Of a stretch of DNA of 64,000 nt, positions 50,741-61,400 are shown piece after piece. Location: positions 19,961 to 83,960 of the forward strand of contig NZ_JBMERP010000008.1 of assembly GCF_049310925.1 (NCBI RefSeq). Reading direction: 5' to 3'. A program made the translations under genes and the position numbers. How positions within the stretch are numbered: position 1 is the stretch's first letter; every line of letters begins with the position of its first letter. The notes under the pieces are model-generated. The model ran no database searches. It saw only the letters and a list, made by a program, of their open reading frames with translations, and had not been told where the DNA came from. Origin of the DNA: Virgibacillus_F sp049310925 (GTDB lineage Bacteria > Bacillota > Bacilli > Bacillales > Amphibacillaceae).

Positions 50741-51928
50741 ATGAACCCACAAAAAAGGAGAGCAATAGATATGCTACCAGATCAACATTTTCTAAGAATT
50801 CCTGGTCCAAGTCCCATTCCACCAAGTGTTCAACGAGCAATGACGCAACCAATGATTGGACATAGGGGGCAGGAAACGAAAGAATTACTGCAAAGAATTA
50901 AGCCTAAGCTGAAACCTATATTTGGAACTGAACAAGACGTTCTAATTATTTCAGGTAGCGGAACATCCGGCTTGGAAGCAGCAGTTGTTAATACTGTGAA
51001 GCCTGGTGATGAGGTGTTGATTATCGTAACAGGTGCCTTTGGAGACCGTTTCACTAAAATATGTGAAGGTTATGGGATTACCTATCACCGCTATGATGTT
51101 GATTGGGGATCAGCCTTAGACCCCGACAAAATAAAGTCTTTTCTTTTAGAGCATCCAGAAATTAATAGTGTATTTGCTACTTATTGTGAAACTTCGACAG
51201 GTGTGTTGAATCCAGTTAAAAGTCTGGCAAAGGTTGTTCACCAGAACTCAGATGCTCTGGTTGTCATTGATGGCGTTTCTTGTATTGGGGCTGTTGACGT
51301 AAAAATGGATGAATGGGGGATTGATTTATTAGTTACAGGATCACAAAAAGCGATGATGCTCCCACCTGGTTTAACGTTTGTTGCAGCAAGCAAACGTGCA
51401 TGGAAAGTCATCGAGGAAAACCCGCAACCCCGCTTCTATTTCAATCTAGAAAAGTACCGAGATAGTTTAGAAAAAAATTCAACACCTTTCACGCCAGCAT
51501 TATCCCTTTTATTCGGATTGGAACAGGTTCTTGAGCTTATAAACGAAGAAGGACTTCAACACGTATACAGTAGGCATCAATTGATGATGAATATGACCAG
51601 ATCCGCATTCCGTGCACTGGATATTCCTTTGCTAACAGATGACATTGATGCATCACCTACCGTTACAGCTATTAAACCCTTGGATTTTAACCCAGAAGAT
51701 TTAAGAAAAATAATAAATAAAGAGTTTGGTTTGTCTGTCGCAGGTGGACAGCAGCATTTGAAAGATAAAATTTTCCGAATTGGCCATATGGGTTATTGCT
51801 CTCCTGCAGATGTACTACAAATCATCAGTACCATAGAAATCGGGTTAATAAAGACCGGTAAGTCTATTGATCTTGGTGCAGGAACTCGCGCAGCTCAAGA
51901 AGTTTACTTAAAACTGGAGGTAGAATAA
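50741..51928 (+). CDS. Class V aminotransferase, likely phosphoserine aminotransferase
   Basis: About 395 residues, PLP fold I. RIPGPSPIPPSVQRAM near the start, SGSGTSGLEAAVVNTVKPGD, VIDGVSCIGAVDVKMDEWGIDLLVTGSQKAMMLPPGL with the PLP lysine (SQK). It resembles alanine-glyoxylate/serine-glyoxylate aminotransferases rather than SerC. Its stop overlaps the start of serA, so it probably makes phosphoserine from 3-phosphohydroxypyruvate. Start uncertain: ATG 50741 has AGGTGGTGACA; ATG 50771 (MLPDQHFLRIPGP) follows AAGGAGAGCAATAGAT and gives the more usual N-terminus. Confidence 0.82.
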   Translation: MNPQKRRAIDMLPDQHFLRIPGPSPIPPSVQRAMTQPMIGHRGQETKELLQRIKPKLKPIFGTEQDVLIISGSGTSGLEAAVVNTVKPGDEVLIIVTGAFGDRFTKICEGYGITYHRYDVDWGSALDPDKIKSFLLEHPEINSVFATYCETSTGVLNPVKSLAKVVHQNSDALVVIDGVSCIGAVDVKMDEWGIDLLVTGSQKAMMLPPGLTFVAASKRAWKVIEENPQPRFYFNLEKYRDSLEKNSTPFTPALSLLFGLEQVLELINEEGLQHVYSRHQLMMNMTRSAFRALDIPLLTDDIDASPTVTAIKPLDFNPEDLRKIINKEFGLSVAGGQQHLKDKIFRIGHMGYCSPADVLQIISTIEIGLIKTGKSIDLGAGTRAAQEVYLKLEVE

Positions 51929-53514
51929 TGACGTTTAACATTTTGATAAGCGATCCACTTAGTGAGGAAGGGATTCAACCGCTCCGTGCAAATGAAAATA
52001 TGAACATTGAAATAAACACTGCCCTGACCCCCGATGCTTTAGCAGATCAGATTGGTAAATTTGATGCCCTATTAGTCAGGAGTCAGACACAAGTTACGCG
52101 TGAACTAATTAGCAAAGCTTCTAAATTAAAAATCATTGGTCGTGCTGGAGTTGGTGTTGATAATATTGACCTTGACGCTGCTACAGAAAACGGGATTATC
52201 GTTGTCAATGCGCCAAACGGCAATACAAACTCAGCAGCAGAGCACACGATGGCGATGATTATGTCTTTATCCAGAAACATACCACAGGCGTACCATGCTC
52301 TGAAAAATAATCAATGGGATCGAAAAAAATACGTTGGTGTTGAACTTAAAAATAAAACGCTTGGTGTTATTGGCTTGGGTAGAATTGGAACAGAAGTCAC
52401 TTACAGAGCTAAAGGTCAGCGGATGAATGTAATTGCATACGATCCTTTTTTAACCGAAGAAAAAGCCGATAATTTAGGAGTTGAGTTCGGTACAGTTGAG
52501 GATGTGTTAAAAAAATCTGACTTCATTACTGTACATACTCCCCTGCTGAAAGAAACAAAACACTTAATAAATGCTGATGCTTTTAAATTAATGAAAACTG
52601 GCGTCCACATCATTAATTGTGCTCGGGGAGGCATTATTGACGAGGACGCATTGTATGATGCGATTATCTCGAAAAAAGTAGCCGGAGCAGCGCTTGATGT
52701 GTTTGAAGAAGAACCATTCCTAGATAATAAATTGTTGGAATTGCCTGAAGTAATTGCCACCCCTCACTTGGGTGCCAGCACTTTCGAGGCACAAGAAAGT
52801 GTTGCAGTAGATGTTAGCCATGATGTTGTTAGCTTTTTATCAGGAAATTTAGTTCAAAATCCTGTAAACCTACCGTCTGTACCAAAGGATATTATGGTCA
52901 AAATTGAACCTTATTTTAATTTAGCAGAAAAACTTGGCTCATTCCTTATTGGGTTAACGCAAGAAGTAGCAGAGGAAATTAACATCTATTACTCTGGAGC
53001 CTTATCAGATGTTGAAGTGGGACCATTAACCAGAAACACGGTAAAAGGACTCTTAAAACGTCATTTGGGTAACCATGTCAACGACGTTAATGCCCTGTTC
53101 CTTGCCGAACGTAAAGGCATAACTGTCAATGAAAGCAAAACCTCAAGAGCAAAAGGATTCACCAATCTTATCAGAGTAGAAATCAAAACAAAGTCTGGGA
53201 AAAGAAGCGTCTCAGGAACCCTGTTAAACGGTTTAGGGGCAAGAATTGTAAAAGTGGATAATTATAGTGTAGATGTTACACCAACAGGCTATATCCTCGT
53301 CGTTCATCACAAAGACCAACCAGGAGTAATTGGTAGAATTGGTAGTCTGCTAGCAGAACAAACGATTAACATAGCAACCATGCAGGTTGATCGATCTGAT
53401 GTTGGTGGAGATGCTATCATGGTACTCAAAATCGATAAACATTTAGAAGAAGAAGGACTAAAGGCTCTAAAAGAATTAAACGAAATCTACACCATCACCG
53501 CCATAGATTTGTAA
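51928..53514 (+). CDS. serA: D-3-phosphoglycerate dehydrogenase
   Basis: 528 residues, long type. Substrate domain, NAD-binding domain (LGVIGLGRIGTEVTYRAKG, near 145), catalytic HLGAS (TPHLGASTFEAQ), an intervening domain, and a C-terminal ACT domain (VHHKDQPGVIGRIGSLLAEQTINIATMQVDR) that suggests serine feedback. First step of serine synthesis. Start ATG overlaps the stop of the upstream gene (TAATG). Confidence 0.95.
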   Translation: MTFNILISDPLSEEGIQPLRANENMNIEINTALTPDALADQIGKFDALLVRSQTQVTRELISKASKLKIIGRAGVGVDNIDLDAATENGIIVVNAPNGNTNSAAEHTMAMIMSLSRNIPQAYHALKNNQWDRKKYVGVELKNKTLGVIGLGRIGTEVTYRAKGQRMNVIAYDPFLTEEKADNLGVEFGTVEDVLKKSDFITVHTPLLKETKHLINADAFKLMKTGVHIINCARGGIIDEDALYDAIISKKVAGAALDVFEEEPFLDNKLLELPEVIATPHLGASTFEAQESVAVDVSHDVVSFLSGNLVQNPVNLPSVPKDIMVKIEPYFNLAEKLGSFLIGLTQEVAEEINIYYSGALSDVEVGPLTRNTVKGLLKRHLGNHVNDVNALFLAERKGITVNESKTSRAKGFTNLIRVEIKTKSGKRSVSGTLLNGLGARIVKVDNYSVDVTPTGYILVVHHKDQPGVIGRIGSLLAEQTINIATMQVDRSDVGGDAIMVLKIDKHLEEEGLKALKELNEIYTITAIDL

Positions 53515-53516
53515 AA

Positions 53517-53677
53517 AGAAAAGCGAAAGCGACTGTTCAGAAGCGGACGCATAAACAAGGGTTCGAAAACGCCGGGTTAAGCGTTTGAAGTAACCATTGC
53601 TTATGACGGCAGCCTCTAGTCGCTGCAGCTAGACAAATAGAAAAGCGAAAGCGACTGTTCAGAAGCAGACGCATAAA
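53517..53677. repeat. Intergenic repeat with direct 39-bp ends
   Basis: A 39-bp sequence beginning AGAAAAGCGAAAGCGACTGT occurs at 53517-53555 and again at 53639-53677 with one mismatch. The spacer contains CTAGTCGCTGCAGCTAG; AGTCGCT there can pair with AGCGACT in the repeat. Looks like one full unit followed by a partial second one. Confidence 0.7.
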
Positions 53678-53686
53678 ATCGCACAC

Positions 53687-53728
53687 AAAAGGACCAACCT
53701 AAATCTATCTTAGGTCGGTCCTTTTTGT
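53687..53728. terminator. Bidirectional terminator between serA and the HAD gene
   Basis: AAAAGGACCAACCTAA, a 7-nt loop and TTAGGTCGGTCCTTTTT, with one mismatch, A- and T-runs on both sides. Confidence 0.9.
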
Positions 53729-53744
53729 CTTTGGCTATCTTGAG

Positions 53745-54530
53745 TTAATTGATTGCATGTATAATTTGTAAAATTTCTTCAAGCCTAGAAACCTCGTATG
53801 TTGGGGAAATGTCACTTTTTTTCTGCTGATAATGATTTATCCATATAGACGTTATATCAACTCTCGATGCGCCAAGAATGTCAGTCATTAGGTTATCTCC
53901 CACCATTAGAGCCTCATCCTTCTCAATAGACAAAAGGCCGAGAGCATGTCCGAAAATAGATGGATCTGGTTTTCCTTTTCCAAAACCTCCAGATATCACT
54001 ACATGATCAAAGTATGGTTCAAGTTCGGGAGACATGTTCAGTTTTGTTCGCTGTAAGTCAGGTGAGCCATTTGTTAGCAATAACAACTGATATTTCCCTT
54101 TCAGATGATTCAACACCTTATACGTATCTTCATAAACAAAGGGGTATTTCTTTCGTTCTACAGGGAATATTTCCGCAAGCTTATACCCAAACTCAATGTC
54201 ATCAATTCCCAGATCCTGTAATCCTTTGTTCCATGCAGTTTTCCGATATGTCGGAACAATTTTTTTTAATTTGCGGAAGTTTTCTTCGTTATCGTTGAAA
54301 TTACCCCACAGACCTTCAAAAGGATTTATTCCAATCATTTGTGTAAAGGGATACGTATCGTAAGAGGCATACAACAATCGAGCATTCTCCCTAACACTAC
54401 TTTCCAACTTTTCAGCGTCTACTCCATACTTCTGTGATGCACGTAAACAAGTAGATTGAAACGCTTTCTTTACGCTTTTTTCATCCCACAGTAGAGTATT
54501 GTCCAAATCAAACATGATGGCTTTTGTCAT
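53745..54530 (-). CDS. HAD-family phosphatase
   Basis: 261 residues. HAD motifs in order: AIMFDLDNTLLW (motif I, two Asp), LLLLTNGSPD (motif II), KGKPDPSIFG (motif III Lys) and ALMVGDNLMTDILGA (motif IV). A helical cap lies between residues 15 and 130. The length and cap resemble B. subtilis YsaA. Standing next to serA and the aminotransferase, it may be the phosphoserine phosphatase that completes serine synthesis, but the strand is opposite and the substrate is not visible. The ATG is preceded by a weak GGGGGATTAACAG. Confidence 0.82.
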   Translation of the reverse strand: MTKAIMFDLDNTLLWDEKSVKKAFQSTCLRASQKYGVDAEKLESSVRENARLLYASYDTYPFTQMIGINPFEGLWGNFNDNEENFRKLKKIVPTYRKTAWNKGLQDLGIDDIEFGYKLAEIFPVERKKYPFVYEDTYKVLNHLKGKYQLLLLTNGSPDLQRTKLNMSPELEPYFDHVVISGGFGKGKPDPSIFGHALGLLSIEKDEALMVGDNLMTDILGASRVDITSIWINHYQQKKSDISPTYEVSRLEEILQIIHAIN

Positions 54531-54611
54531 CTGTTAATCCCCCATTTTAAGGTTTATGTATATCCTTATTGTACAGCAAACAAATCATTTTAAATTTAAT
54601 TATTACAACAA

Positions 54612-54648
54612 GGTACGACTAATCAGCTTTTTCCAGATTAGTCGTACC
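54612..54648. terminator. Hairpin after cstA
   Basis: GGTACGACTAATC and GATTAGTCGTACC, perfect 13 bp, 11-nt loop. No T-run on the cstA side. The GTACGACTAAT core recurs at 57453-57463. Confidence 0.6.
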
Positions 54649-54677
54649 AATGTCGTAACCTTTCTTATTTTCAAATG

Positions 54678-56138
54678 CTACCGAACCGAAGAGCTTGATA
54701 GCTGTGATGTGACAGGAGCACTCTTCCTTGCTGCCCTATGCCTAATGACTTGCCAGATAAACCAAAGGCCGATAATTAGCCAGATAACAGATCCGATAAT
54801 CATAGAGGTTGTATACGATAAACCAAAGCCTTCTGGTGCATAAAATATATAGATACTTGTAACCCCAGTCATAAATAAAGCTGGTAAACTACAAATCCAA
54901 TGAAACTTATGATGCTTTAACAGATACATAGCACCTGTCCATAGCATTACTGTGGCTACAACCTGGTTTGTCCATCCCACATAGCGCCATAGAAAGCTAT
55001 AATTCATTTGAGTCAACAAGAATGCTGGTACTGCTACAGGAATAATTAATAAGATTAGTGATAATTTACCTTCAAATTTCTTCTTTGTAACCTGTCTTAA
55101 TAGATCAGCAAGCATCATTCGGGATGAACGTAGTGCGGTGTCCCCTGTTGTAATTGGAAGAATAATCACACCTAAAATTGCGAGAATACCTCCTAGTGTA
55201 CCAAGGGTTGAAATACTTATTTCATTAACAACTCCAGCTGGTCCACCGGCGCTAAGTGCCTCATTGAGTGCCCCAGTTCCACCAAAGAATGTCATTCCAG
55301 CTGCCGCCCAAATCAAGGTAATTACCCCTTCAGCAATCATAGCTCCATAGAAAACCTTTCTTCCTTCACTTTCTTTCTTTAAGGTTCGTGCAAGAATGGG
55401 ACTCTGTGTGCTATGAAACCCTGAAATAGCTCCACAAGAGATGGTAACCATTAACAGTGGCCACACTGGCAAATTTTCCGGATGTAAACTATTTAACGTA
55501 ATATTCGGGATTGGGTTATCAAAAAAGAACAATCCTACACCAATTGACACTGCCATAAAGATTAAGATTCCGCCAAATATCGGATAAATTTTTCCTATTA
55601 CTTTATTAATCGGCAAAACCGCTGCAATAACTAAGTAAGTAAAAACAATCAGGATACATACAGTGAAACTTAGTGGTGTTATTTCCGACATAAGTTGTGC
55701 AGGTCCAGCAGTAAAAGCTGCTGCGACGAGGATCATGAGTACAATTGAAACAACATTGATAACTGATTGTACGCTTTTCCCTAAGTATTTACCTACGATA
55801 TATGGATATTGTGCCCCACCATGTCTTAGTGAAAGCATACCTGAGAAATAGTCATGTACGGCTCCACCAAAAATTGAACCAATAACAATCCATAAAAATG
55901 CAACTGGGCCATATAAAGCTCCAAGTAATGCCCCAAAAATTGGACCAAGCCCAGCGATATTCAATAGCTGAATTAAACTAGCCTTCCACCAACTTAACGG
56001 TGTGTAGTCAAAACCATCTTGCTTCGAATATGCTGGTGTTTCCTGCTGGTCGTTGATCCCAAAAATTCGTTCGACCACCTTCCCGTAAACAAAATAACCT
56101 ACTACTAATAATAAGATGGATAAAACAAAAGTAACCAT
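54678..56138 (-). CDS. cstA: Carbon starvation protein CstA family transporter
   Basis: 486 residues, 13-14 helices. DGFDYTPLSWWKASLIQLLNIAGLGPIFGALLGALYGP, GAVHDYFSGMLSLRHGG and FHSTQSPILARTLKKESEGR are CstA landmarks. The family imports pyruvate or peptides when carbon is short. This is the short form without the long CstA C-terminus. Start: ATG at 56138 after AAGGAGGCTCAGCG; a longer in-frame start would overlap that site. Confidence 0.88.
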   Translation of the reverse strand: MVTFVLSILLLVVGYFVYGKVVERIFGINDQQETPAYSKQDGFDYTPLSWWKASLIQLLNIAGLGPIFGALLGALYGPVAFLWIVIGSIFGGAVHDYFSGMLSLRHGGAQYPYIVGKYLGKSVQSVINVVSIVLMILVAAAFTAGPAQLMSEITPLSFTVCILIVFTYLVIAAVLPINKVIGKIYPIFGGILIFMAVSIGVGLFFFDNPIPNITLNSLHPENLPVWPLLMVTISCGAISGFHSTQSPILARTLKKESEGRKVFYGAMIAEGVITLIWAAAGMTFFGGTGALNEALSAGGPAGVVNEISISTLGTLGGILAILGVIILPITTGDTALRSSRMMLADLLRQVTKKKFEGKLSLILLIIPVAVPAFLLTQMNYSFLWRYVGWTNQVVATVMLWTGAMYLLKHHKFHWICSLPALFMTGVTSIYIFYAPEGFGLSYTTSMIIGSVIWLIIGLWFIWQVIRHRAARKSAPVTSQLSSSSVR

Positions 56139-56216
56139 CGCTGAGCCTCCTTTCAAAATTTAACATAAAGAGAATTCTAAACTGATAAATCTTAAAAATC
56201 AAGGATTATGAGGAAA

Positions 56217-56231
56217 AGTTTTCAAATAATT
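56217..56231 (+). promoter_or_regulatory. Possible CodY box upstream of the branched-chain aminotransferase
   Basis: AGTTTTCAAATAATT differs from AATTTTCWGAAAATT at three positions. CodY control of branched-chain genes is common in Bacillaceae. Confidence 0.35.
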
Positions 56232-56347
56232 CAAATAAAGCGCTTTCATCTATCAAGCCTGAATAAACGGAAAAATTAAAGTCTTGCGTAAACAATAAAT
56301 ATACATTAGTATTGATATCAACTTTCAAACACCAAGGGGGCAAAAAC

Positions 56348-57439
56348 ATGGAAGAGCGTACAATTAACGTGGATCTATGTTCTACTAAAAAAGAAAAACC
56401 CAAATCAGATCAGTTACAATTTGGGAGAGTGTTCACAGATCATATGTTTATCATGGATTACACAGATTCAATAGGATGGCATGATGCACGCATTGTGCCA
56501 TACCAGCCACTAACAATTGATCCCTCTGCCATGGTATTTCATTACGGTCAATCTGTATTTGAAGGATTAAAAGCTTATCTTTCACCTAATGGGGAAGCTC
56601 AGTTGTTTCGACCTAAGAAAAACCTGCAACGGTTGAATCGGTCCAACGATCGACTTTGTATTCCTCCTATTGACGAGGAATTCGGACTAAAGGCAATTAA
56701 AAAATTAGTAGCCGTGGAAGAAGAATGGATTCCCAAAGCTGAAGGCACTTCTCTTTATATTCGTCCATTTATTATTTCAACTGAACCATATATTGGGGTT
56801 GCCCCATCGCGCAGTTACAAATTCATTGTTATCTTATCGCCAGTAGGTGCCTACTACAAAGAAGGTATCAATCCTGTTAAAATTGCTGTTGAAAACAAAT
56901 ATGTCCGTGCAGTATCTGGCGGAACAGGTGAAGCCAAGACAGGTGGAAACTATGCAGCCAGTCTTAAAGCTCAGGAAATGGTTGCAAATAGCGGCTATGC
57001 TCAAGTTATGTGGTTAGATGGAGTCGAAAGGAAATATATTGAAGAAGTTGGCAGTATGAATGTATTTTTCAAAATTAATGGTGAAGTAGTTACCCCTGTT
57101 TTAAACGGAAGTATTCTCGAGGGAGTTACAAGAAACTCGGTTATACAATTATTAAAACATTGGAACATTCCGGTTGTAGAGCGAAGGATTTCTATGGAGG
57201 AGCTAGCTCAGGCAAATAAGGATGGGTTGCTCGAGGAAGCGTTTGGCACTGGTACTGCTGCAGTAGTTTCTCCAATTGGCCAGTTAACCTGGAATGATGA
57301 ACATCTGTTTGTTAATAACGGGAAAACAGGAGATGTAGCCAAACGATTATATGACACAATGACTGGAATTCAATACGGAAAACAAGAAGATCCATTTGGT
57401 TGGATCGAGAAAGTAAAAAATGTGTGTAAAACAACATGA
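56348..57439 (+). CDS. ilvE: Branched-chain amino acid aminotransferase
   Basis: 363 residues, class IV PLP enzyme, group II size. FHYGQSVFEGLKAY near residue 75, SLYIRPFIISTEPYIGV, GEAKTGGNYAASLKAQ with the PLP lysine, and EEVGSMNVFF, GSILEGVTRNSVIQL. Final step of Ile, Leu and Val synthesis and first of their breakdown. Start: ATG at 56348 after AAGGGGGCAAAAAC; the in-frame ATG at 56312 has no site. Single gene. Confidence 0.94.
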   Translation: MEERTINVDLCSTKKEKPKSDQLQFGRVFTDHMFIMDYTDSIGWHDARIVPYQPLTIDPSAMVFHYGQSVFEGLKAYLSPNGEAQLFRPKKNLQRLNRSNDRLCIPPIDEEFGLKAIKKLVAVEEEWIPKAEGTSLYIRPFIISTEPYIGVAPSRSYKFIVILSPVGAYYKEGINPVKIAVENKYVRAVSGGTGEAKTGGNYAASLKAQEMVANSGYAQVMWLDGVERKYIEEVGSMNVFFKINGEVVTPVLNGSILEGVTRNSVIQLLKHWNIPVVERRISMEELAQANKDGLLEEAFGTGTAAVVSPIGQLTWNDEHLFVNNGKTGDVAKRLYDTMTGIQYGKQEDPFGWIEKVKNVCKTT

Positions 57440-57441
57440 AT

Positions 57442-57487
57442 ATAATATAGTCCAGTACGACTAATTTGTCGTACTGGACTATATTAT
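57442..57487. terminator. 20-bp perfect bidirectional terminator
   Basis: Arms 57442-57461 and 57468-57487 pair perfectly around a 6-nt loop; the core is AGTCCAGTACGAC. It ends ilvE and the convergent adenylyltransferase gene. Confidence 0.9.
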
Positions 57488-57508
57488 TTATTTAAAAATG
57501 TTAGTAGT

Positions 57509-58369
57509 TTATACCTTCTTATTTATATGGAGTTGCTCGACGTATCTCAAGTATGAATAAACCCCTTCAGCATCAAAAGATTTGTAGTTAAATAAGACTG
57601 CAACAGACTCACTAACCTCCAGAAACAATTCGCACATCGTGAATAATGCAGTCCATATGTTGGAATAGTCTCCGTCTGGATAGGTGCGAACAAATTTTTC
57701 CCATTCTTCTACGCTAAGGTATTGTTCTAAGAGTTTTCCAGATTTCCCCGAACTAACGTTAAAGTTAGTTTGAGTACCTATATGCCACTCTAGCATTCTA
57801 ATTAGCATATTTCTCACTGGGACTTCCATGCAATATTTGGTGTACGAAAGTTCTTCTCTCCACAGTCCCTTTGCTACGTAAGTACTAACCCACCAAAACT
57901 CGTTACAACAGTCTGTGAATAACTTACTAGTTGGTTTTGTAATTAGATAATCAGAGTCATTTGCTGGTGGTAAACTCTTAAATAAATTATCTTTATCGAT
58001 TAAAACTTCACTTAGACTATCTTTTTCCAAAACTTGACCAACCAAGTCTATAGAAACCAACGTTAAATCAATCCTATTTCCATCTTCAAATAGCATTAGA
58101 TATACGAATTTATCATTACCACTAGCTGGTGGCAAAATCATTTCATCTGGCATTTGCATGATAATTCTTTCACCAAAATAATCTATCCACGCATGATCAT
58201 TTGTATAAGATTCAAGGTCTGAAACAACATACACTATGTCGAAATCCTGAAACCTATCTTTGGTCGCATTAGGGTTTACCCGTGACCCATTCATCATCAC
58301 TGCGCGGATCTTCTCATCATTCTCTGCTTTTGTTAAAATTAAATCCATCATTTCTTCTGTAGTTCTCAT
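57509..58369 (-). CDS. aadK: Aminoglycoside 6-adenylyltransferase, AadK-like
   Basis: 286 residues of the ANT(6)/streptomycin adenylyltransferase family. The nucleotidyltransferase motif is MMNGSRVNPNATKDRFQDFDIVYVV (GSR and DxD). DGNRIDLTLV gives the third Asp; KPTSKLFTDCCNEFWWVSTYVAKGLWREEL is the family's substrate region. B. subtilis AadK has almost the same length and is chromosomal. It would modify streptomycin at the 6-hydroxyl. No mobile element flanks it, so it looks intrinsic. The ATG lacks a strong ribosome binding site (AGGGGTAAATAAAC). Confidence 0.9.
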   Translation of the reverse strand: MRTTEEMMDLILTKAENDEKIRAVMMNGSRVNPNATKDRFQDFDIVYVVSDLESYTNDHAWIDYFGERIIMQMPDEMILPPASGNDKFVYLMLFEDGNRIDLTLVSIDLVGQVLEKDSLSEVLIDKDNLFKSLPPANDSDYLITKPTSKLFTDCCNEFWWVSTYVAKGLWREELSYTKYCMEVPVRNMLIRMLEWHIGTQTNFNVSSGKSGKLLEQYLSVEEWEKFVRTYPDGDYSNIWTALFTMCELFLEVSESVAVLFNYKSFDAEGVYSYLRYVEQLHINKKV

Positions 58370-58412
58370 GTTTATTTACCCCTGTTCACCAGTAAGTTCA
58401 GTACCATTTTTG

Positions 58413-61400
58413 TTAATCCCACTTCTTAATCTTCTTCACAATCCTTTTGTTAATAATAGAAATCAATGTTTCCTTCCCTTCAGAAGTCTTTTGTTTGTGC
58501 CATTCATTGTAACTTGCTACTGTTATTAGAATTGATCCTGCAATTAATAAATATACCCACCACGGCATTTCTCCCCAATATGGTCTTGTTTGCAGGAACA
58601 CATTTAATAATAAGACACCTGAACCGACAAAGAAAAATGACTTCATTTGATAGGCCATCCCTGCTAATATTGACGCAAGCGATAACACACCTACAATCAG
58701 TGCATCATAGATTGTGTTGCTTGCCATCCCGTCCTGTACGAGTAATAAAGATATGATGAGTAATATCACCCATTGAACCCGACTCACCATCGTTTTATGC
58801 TGCGAGACTGTTATTTTTTTCAGGAGAACTGCAGGAATGATCCAAGGCAACACATACAATTCCATTTCGATTAATTCAGGAATTTGGAAATGACTAATGG
58901 CAGCGTAATAAGGCTGCATTAAATAAATACCAGCTACAAAGAGTACCCACTTTATTGCAAGGAAAGGAATTCGTTTACGTTGAATAATAAGATAATTAAC
59001 TATTAATATTCCAGGTAGAAGTTTTGACCATAGTGTTTCTCCAGTCAAACCATATAAATTGATAAACGCCATTAAGCCAATAATAGAATACCAGTCAATC
59101 GTGCCTAGTTTATTTTTTTTACCTTGATAAATAGTAGAATAGAAGACACTGCCTATGACGGTTACTATTCCACCAAAAAAAGCAAGTAGCACTGTTGTGA
59201 GCTCATCTGACTGACTATAAGCCAGCAGTGCATAATAAATTAAAATTAATGGAACAACATTAAGTAAATCCCATTTTTCCTTATGGATAATGAAAAGCAC
59301 CACAAACGCGTAACAGATCGTCAAAACAAATGTATCCAGTTCATACGGATATACATTAGAAAGCGATGTGATACCAACTATCGAAAACGGAACAGCATAA
59401 TAGGCGATCCTTTTTACCCATAAGCCCTTACTTATATACCAAAGAAAGACAATAATCACACTTGTTATTAAGAAACTGTAATGTATCTGTTCCTCTAGAT
59501 TCATAATTACCATAGATAAACTTATGGCTATCCATAGTGTAGAAAAACATGCATAAAGAAAGGTTTTTACCTTCCATTCGTTTTCTGCTTGGTGAACACT
59601 TATACCGTAGCAAATTACCGCAACAGCAAATGCATAAAACGCATCCTCAACATAGAACAGGATACTTACGGCTAACGCAAAAGGCAAATACAAATGCCCA
59701 ATCCACCAGAAACTAGTGGCGAGTTTAGTATCACGATTGCCAATAATAGACCCTGATACTAGTAGCAGAACCGCACCAATTGTGAACTGCACATATTGAA
59801 ATAGATACGGTTGAATTTGCAGCTGAACGTTAACCGCATAAATTAATGTTAAATAAAACAATAATGAAAAGCCACTCACAACATAGGATACTGTAGTCCA
59901 TTGCGTTTTCTTGTATAATAGAAAAGCCATGCCAACTCCACCAAGTACAATAATCCACCTCAGCGTTGCATCAAAGCCGTCTGAAAAAGTCTGCAGTATA
60001 CCATAAGCGTAAAAAATCTGCGCCACTAAAAAAGTGTTGGTATAAAAAACATCACGCTTCAGTTGTCTCCATACAAAGCTAACGAGTAAAACAATAATCC
60101 CCGCCAAAACCAGGTTTTCAGCATCTGTTGAACTAGTGAATCGATAAAATATAGGGTCAGCAACTATCGCAGCATAATAGGTAGTTACCGCCATCCCTAG
60201 TGACACAGCATGAATCCAGGAAGCAATCGAGTTTTTTGCAAAAACAATTCTTTTTTCAAACCGATCAACAACTATTGTTAGCATACTTACCACTAACAGC
60301 ATCGTTCCTGCCTGCCACCAGGATTGTTCGATATATCCAACCAAAATACAAATAACCATTACAACTGTCGAAACATCTCTGGTCCTGTTCCTTACTTCTT
60401 GGAAAAAGGATAACTTAATGATACAGCCAAAGATGATATAAAATAGATAACCGGCTACAAACATGGCTAAATTTAAATGTTGATAGTCATATAACTCTTG
60501 AATGAGAAGAACGAATTCATACAAACCCACCATAAAGAAAACTGGACTTAGATAATTGAACACACGCATCTTTACTACTGTAGCCAGGTATGTAAAATTT
60601 AACGAGATAAGTATATAAGCTAGTGCTAAGACAAGGGAAGGGTCCCCCATTTTCAGTAAGATTCCTTCAAAAGTAATATAAAGAAACGCACAAAACGACA
60701 CAACTGCACTCGTATAACGAAAAGCATTATGTAATGGTATATCTTTGGGCAACATCATTGGTACCAGAACAAATATAATTCCAAGTAATGCATAAATAAG
60801 TGGACCAACCTCGTTTAAAATCGAAAACTCAATCAACTGATAGGCCCCGTAAACAAGCATAGCGCTGAATACAAAATGGTACTCTTTTTGATTAGTCACA
60901 AAAATCATTGCAAAATACAATGCTGCTGTTAAAAGTAAATTACCACTATGAACCAATTCATTATTATAAAATACTATCATTAATAAAGTTGATAGTATTA
61001 AATTTGCTTGGATATAAGAAACAAATTCCTTGAGAAACAGTTTAAATTTATTCTTTAACCTAAGATACCGGTAAGCTAGGATTAGCAATGCATTAAACAT
61101 CATAACTCCAAGGTAAAATCCATCAATTGGCAAATACAATGAAGCAATCAGAAAGCTTACAAAACTACTAATTGTCACGTACGAAAACCATATAAACAAT
61201 CGTGAACCTAAACGAAACGCTAGTGAAAGATAGACGGGTAAAATGGCTATGCTTCCTGCTGCACCATAGAGGTAACGCCCCTCTCCATCAAAGGAAAAAA
61301 AGGAGCCTAATAGTTCAAAATAACCTGCAGATAAAATAATGATTGGCAGGAATAAACTACCTAACACATGAAACGCAAATGCAGTCTTCGATATTTTTAA

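Noticed and set aside
57509..58369. Acquired resistance gene on a mobile element
   Set aside because: Length and type match the intrinsic chromosomal AadK of Bacillus, and no transposase, integron or inverted repeats flank it.
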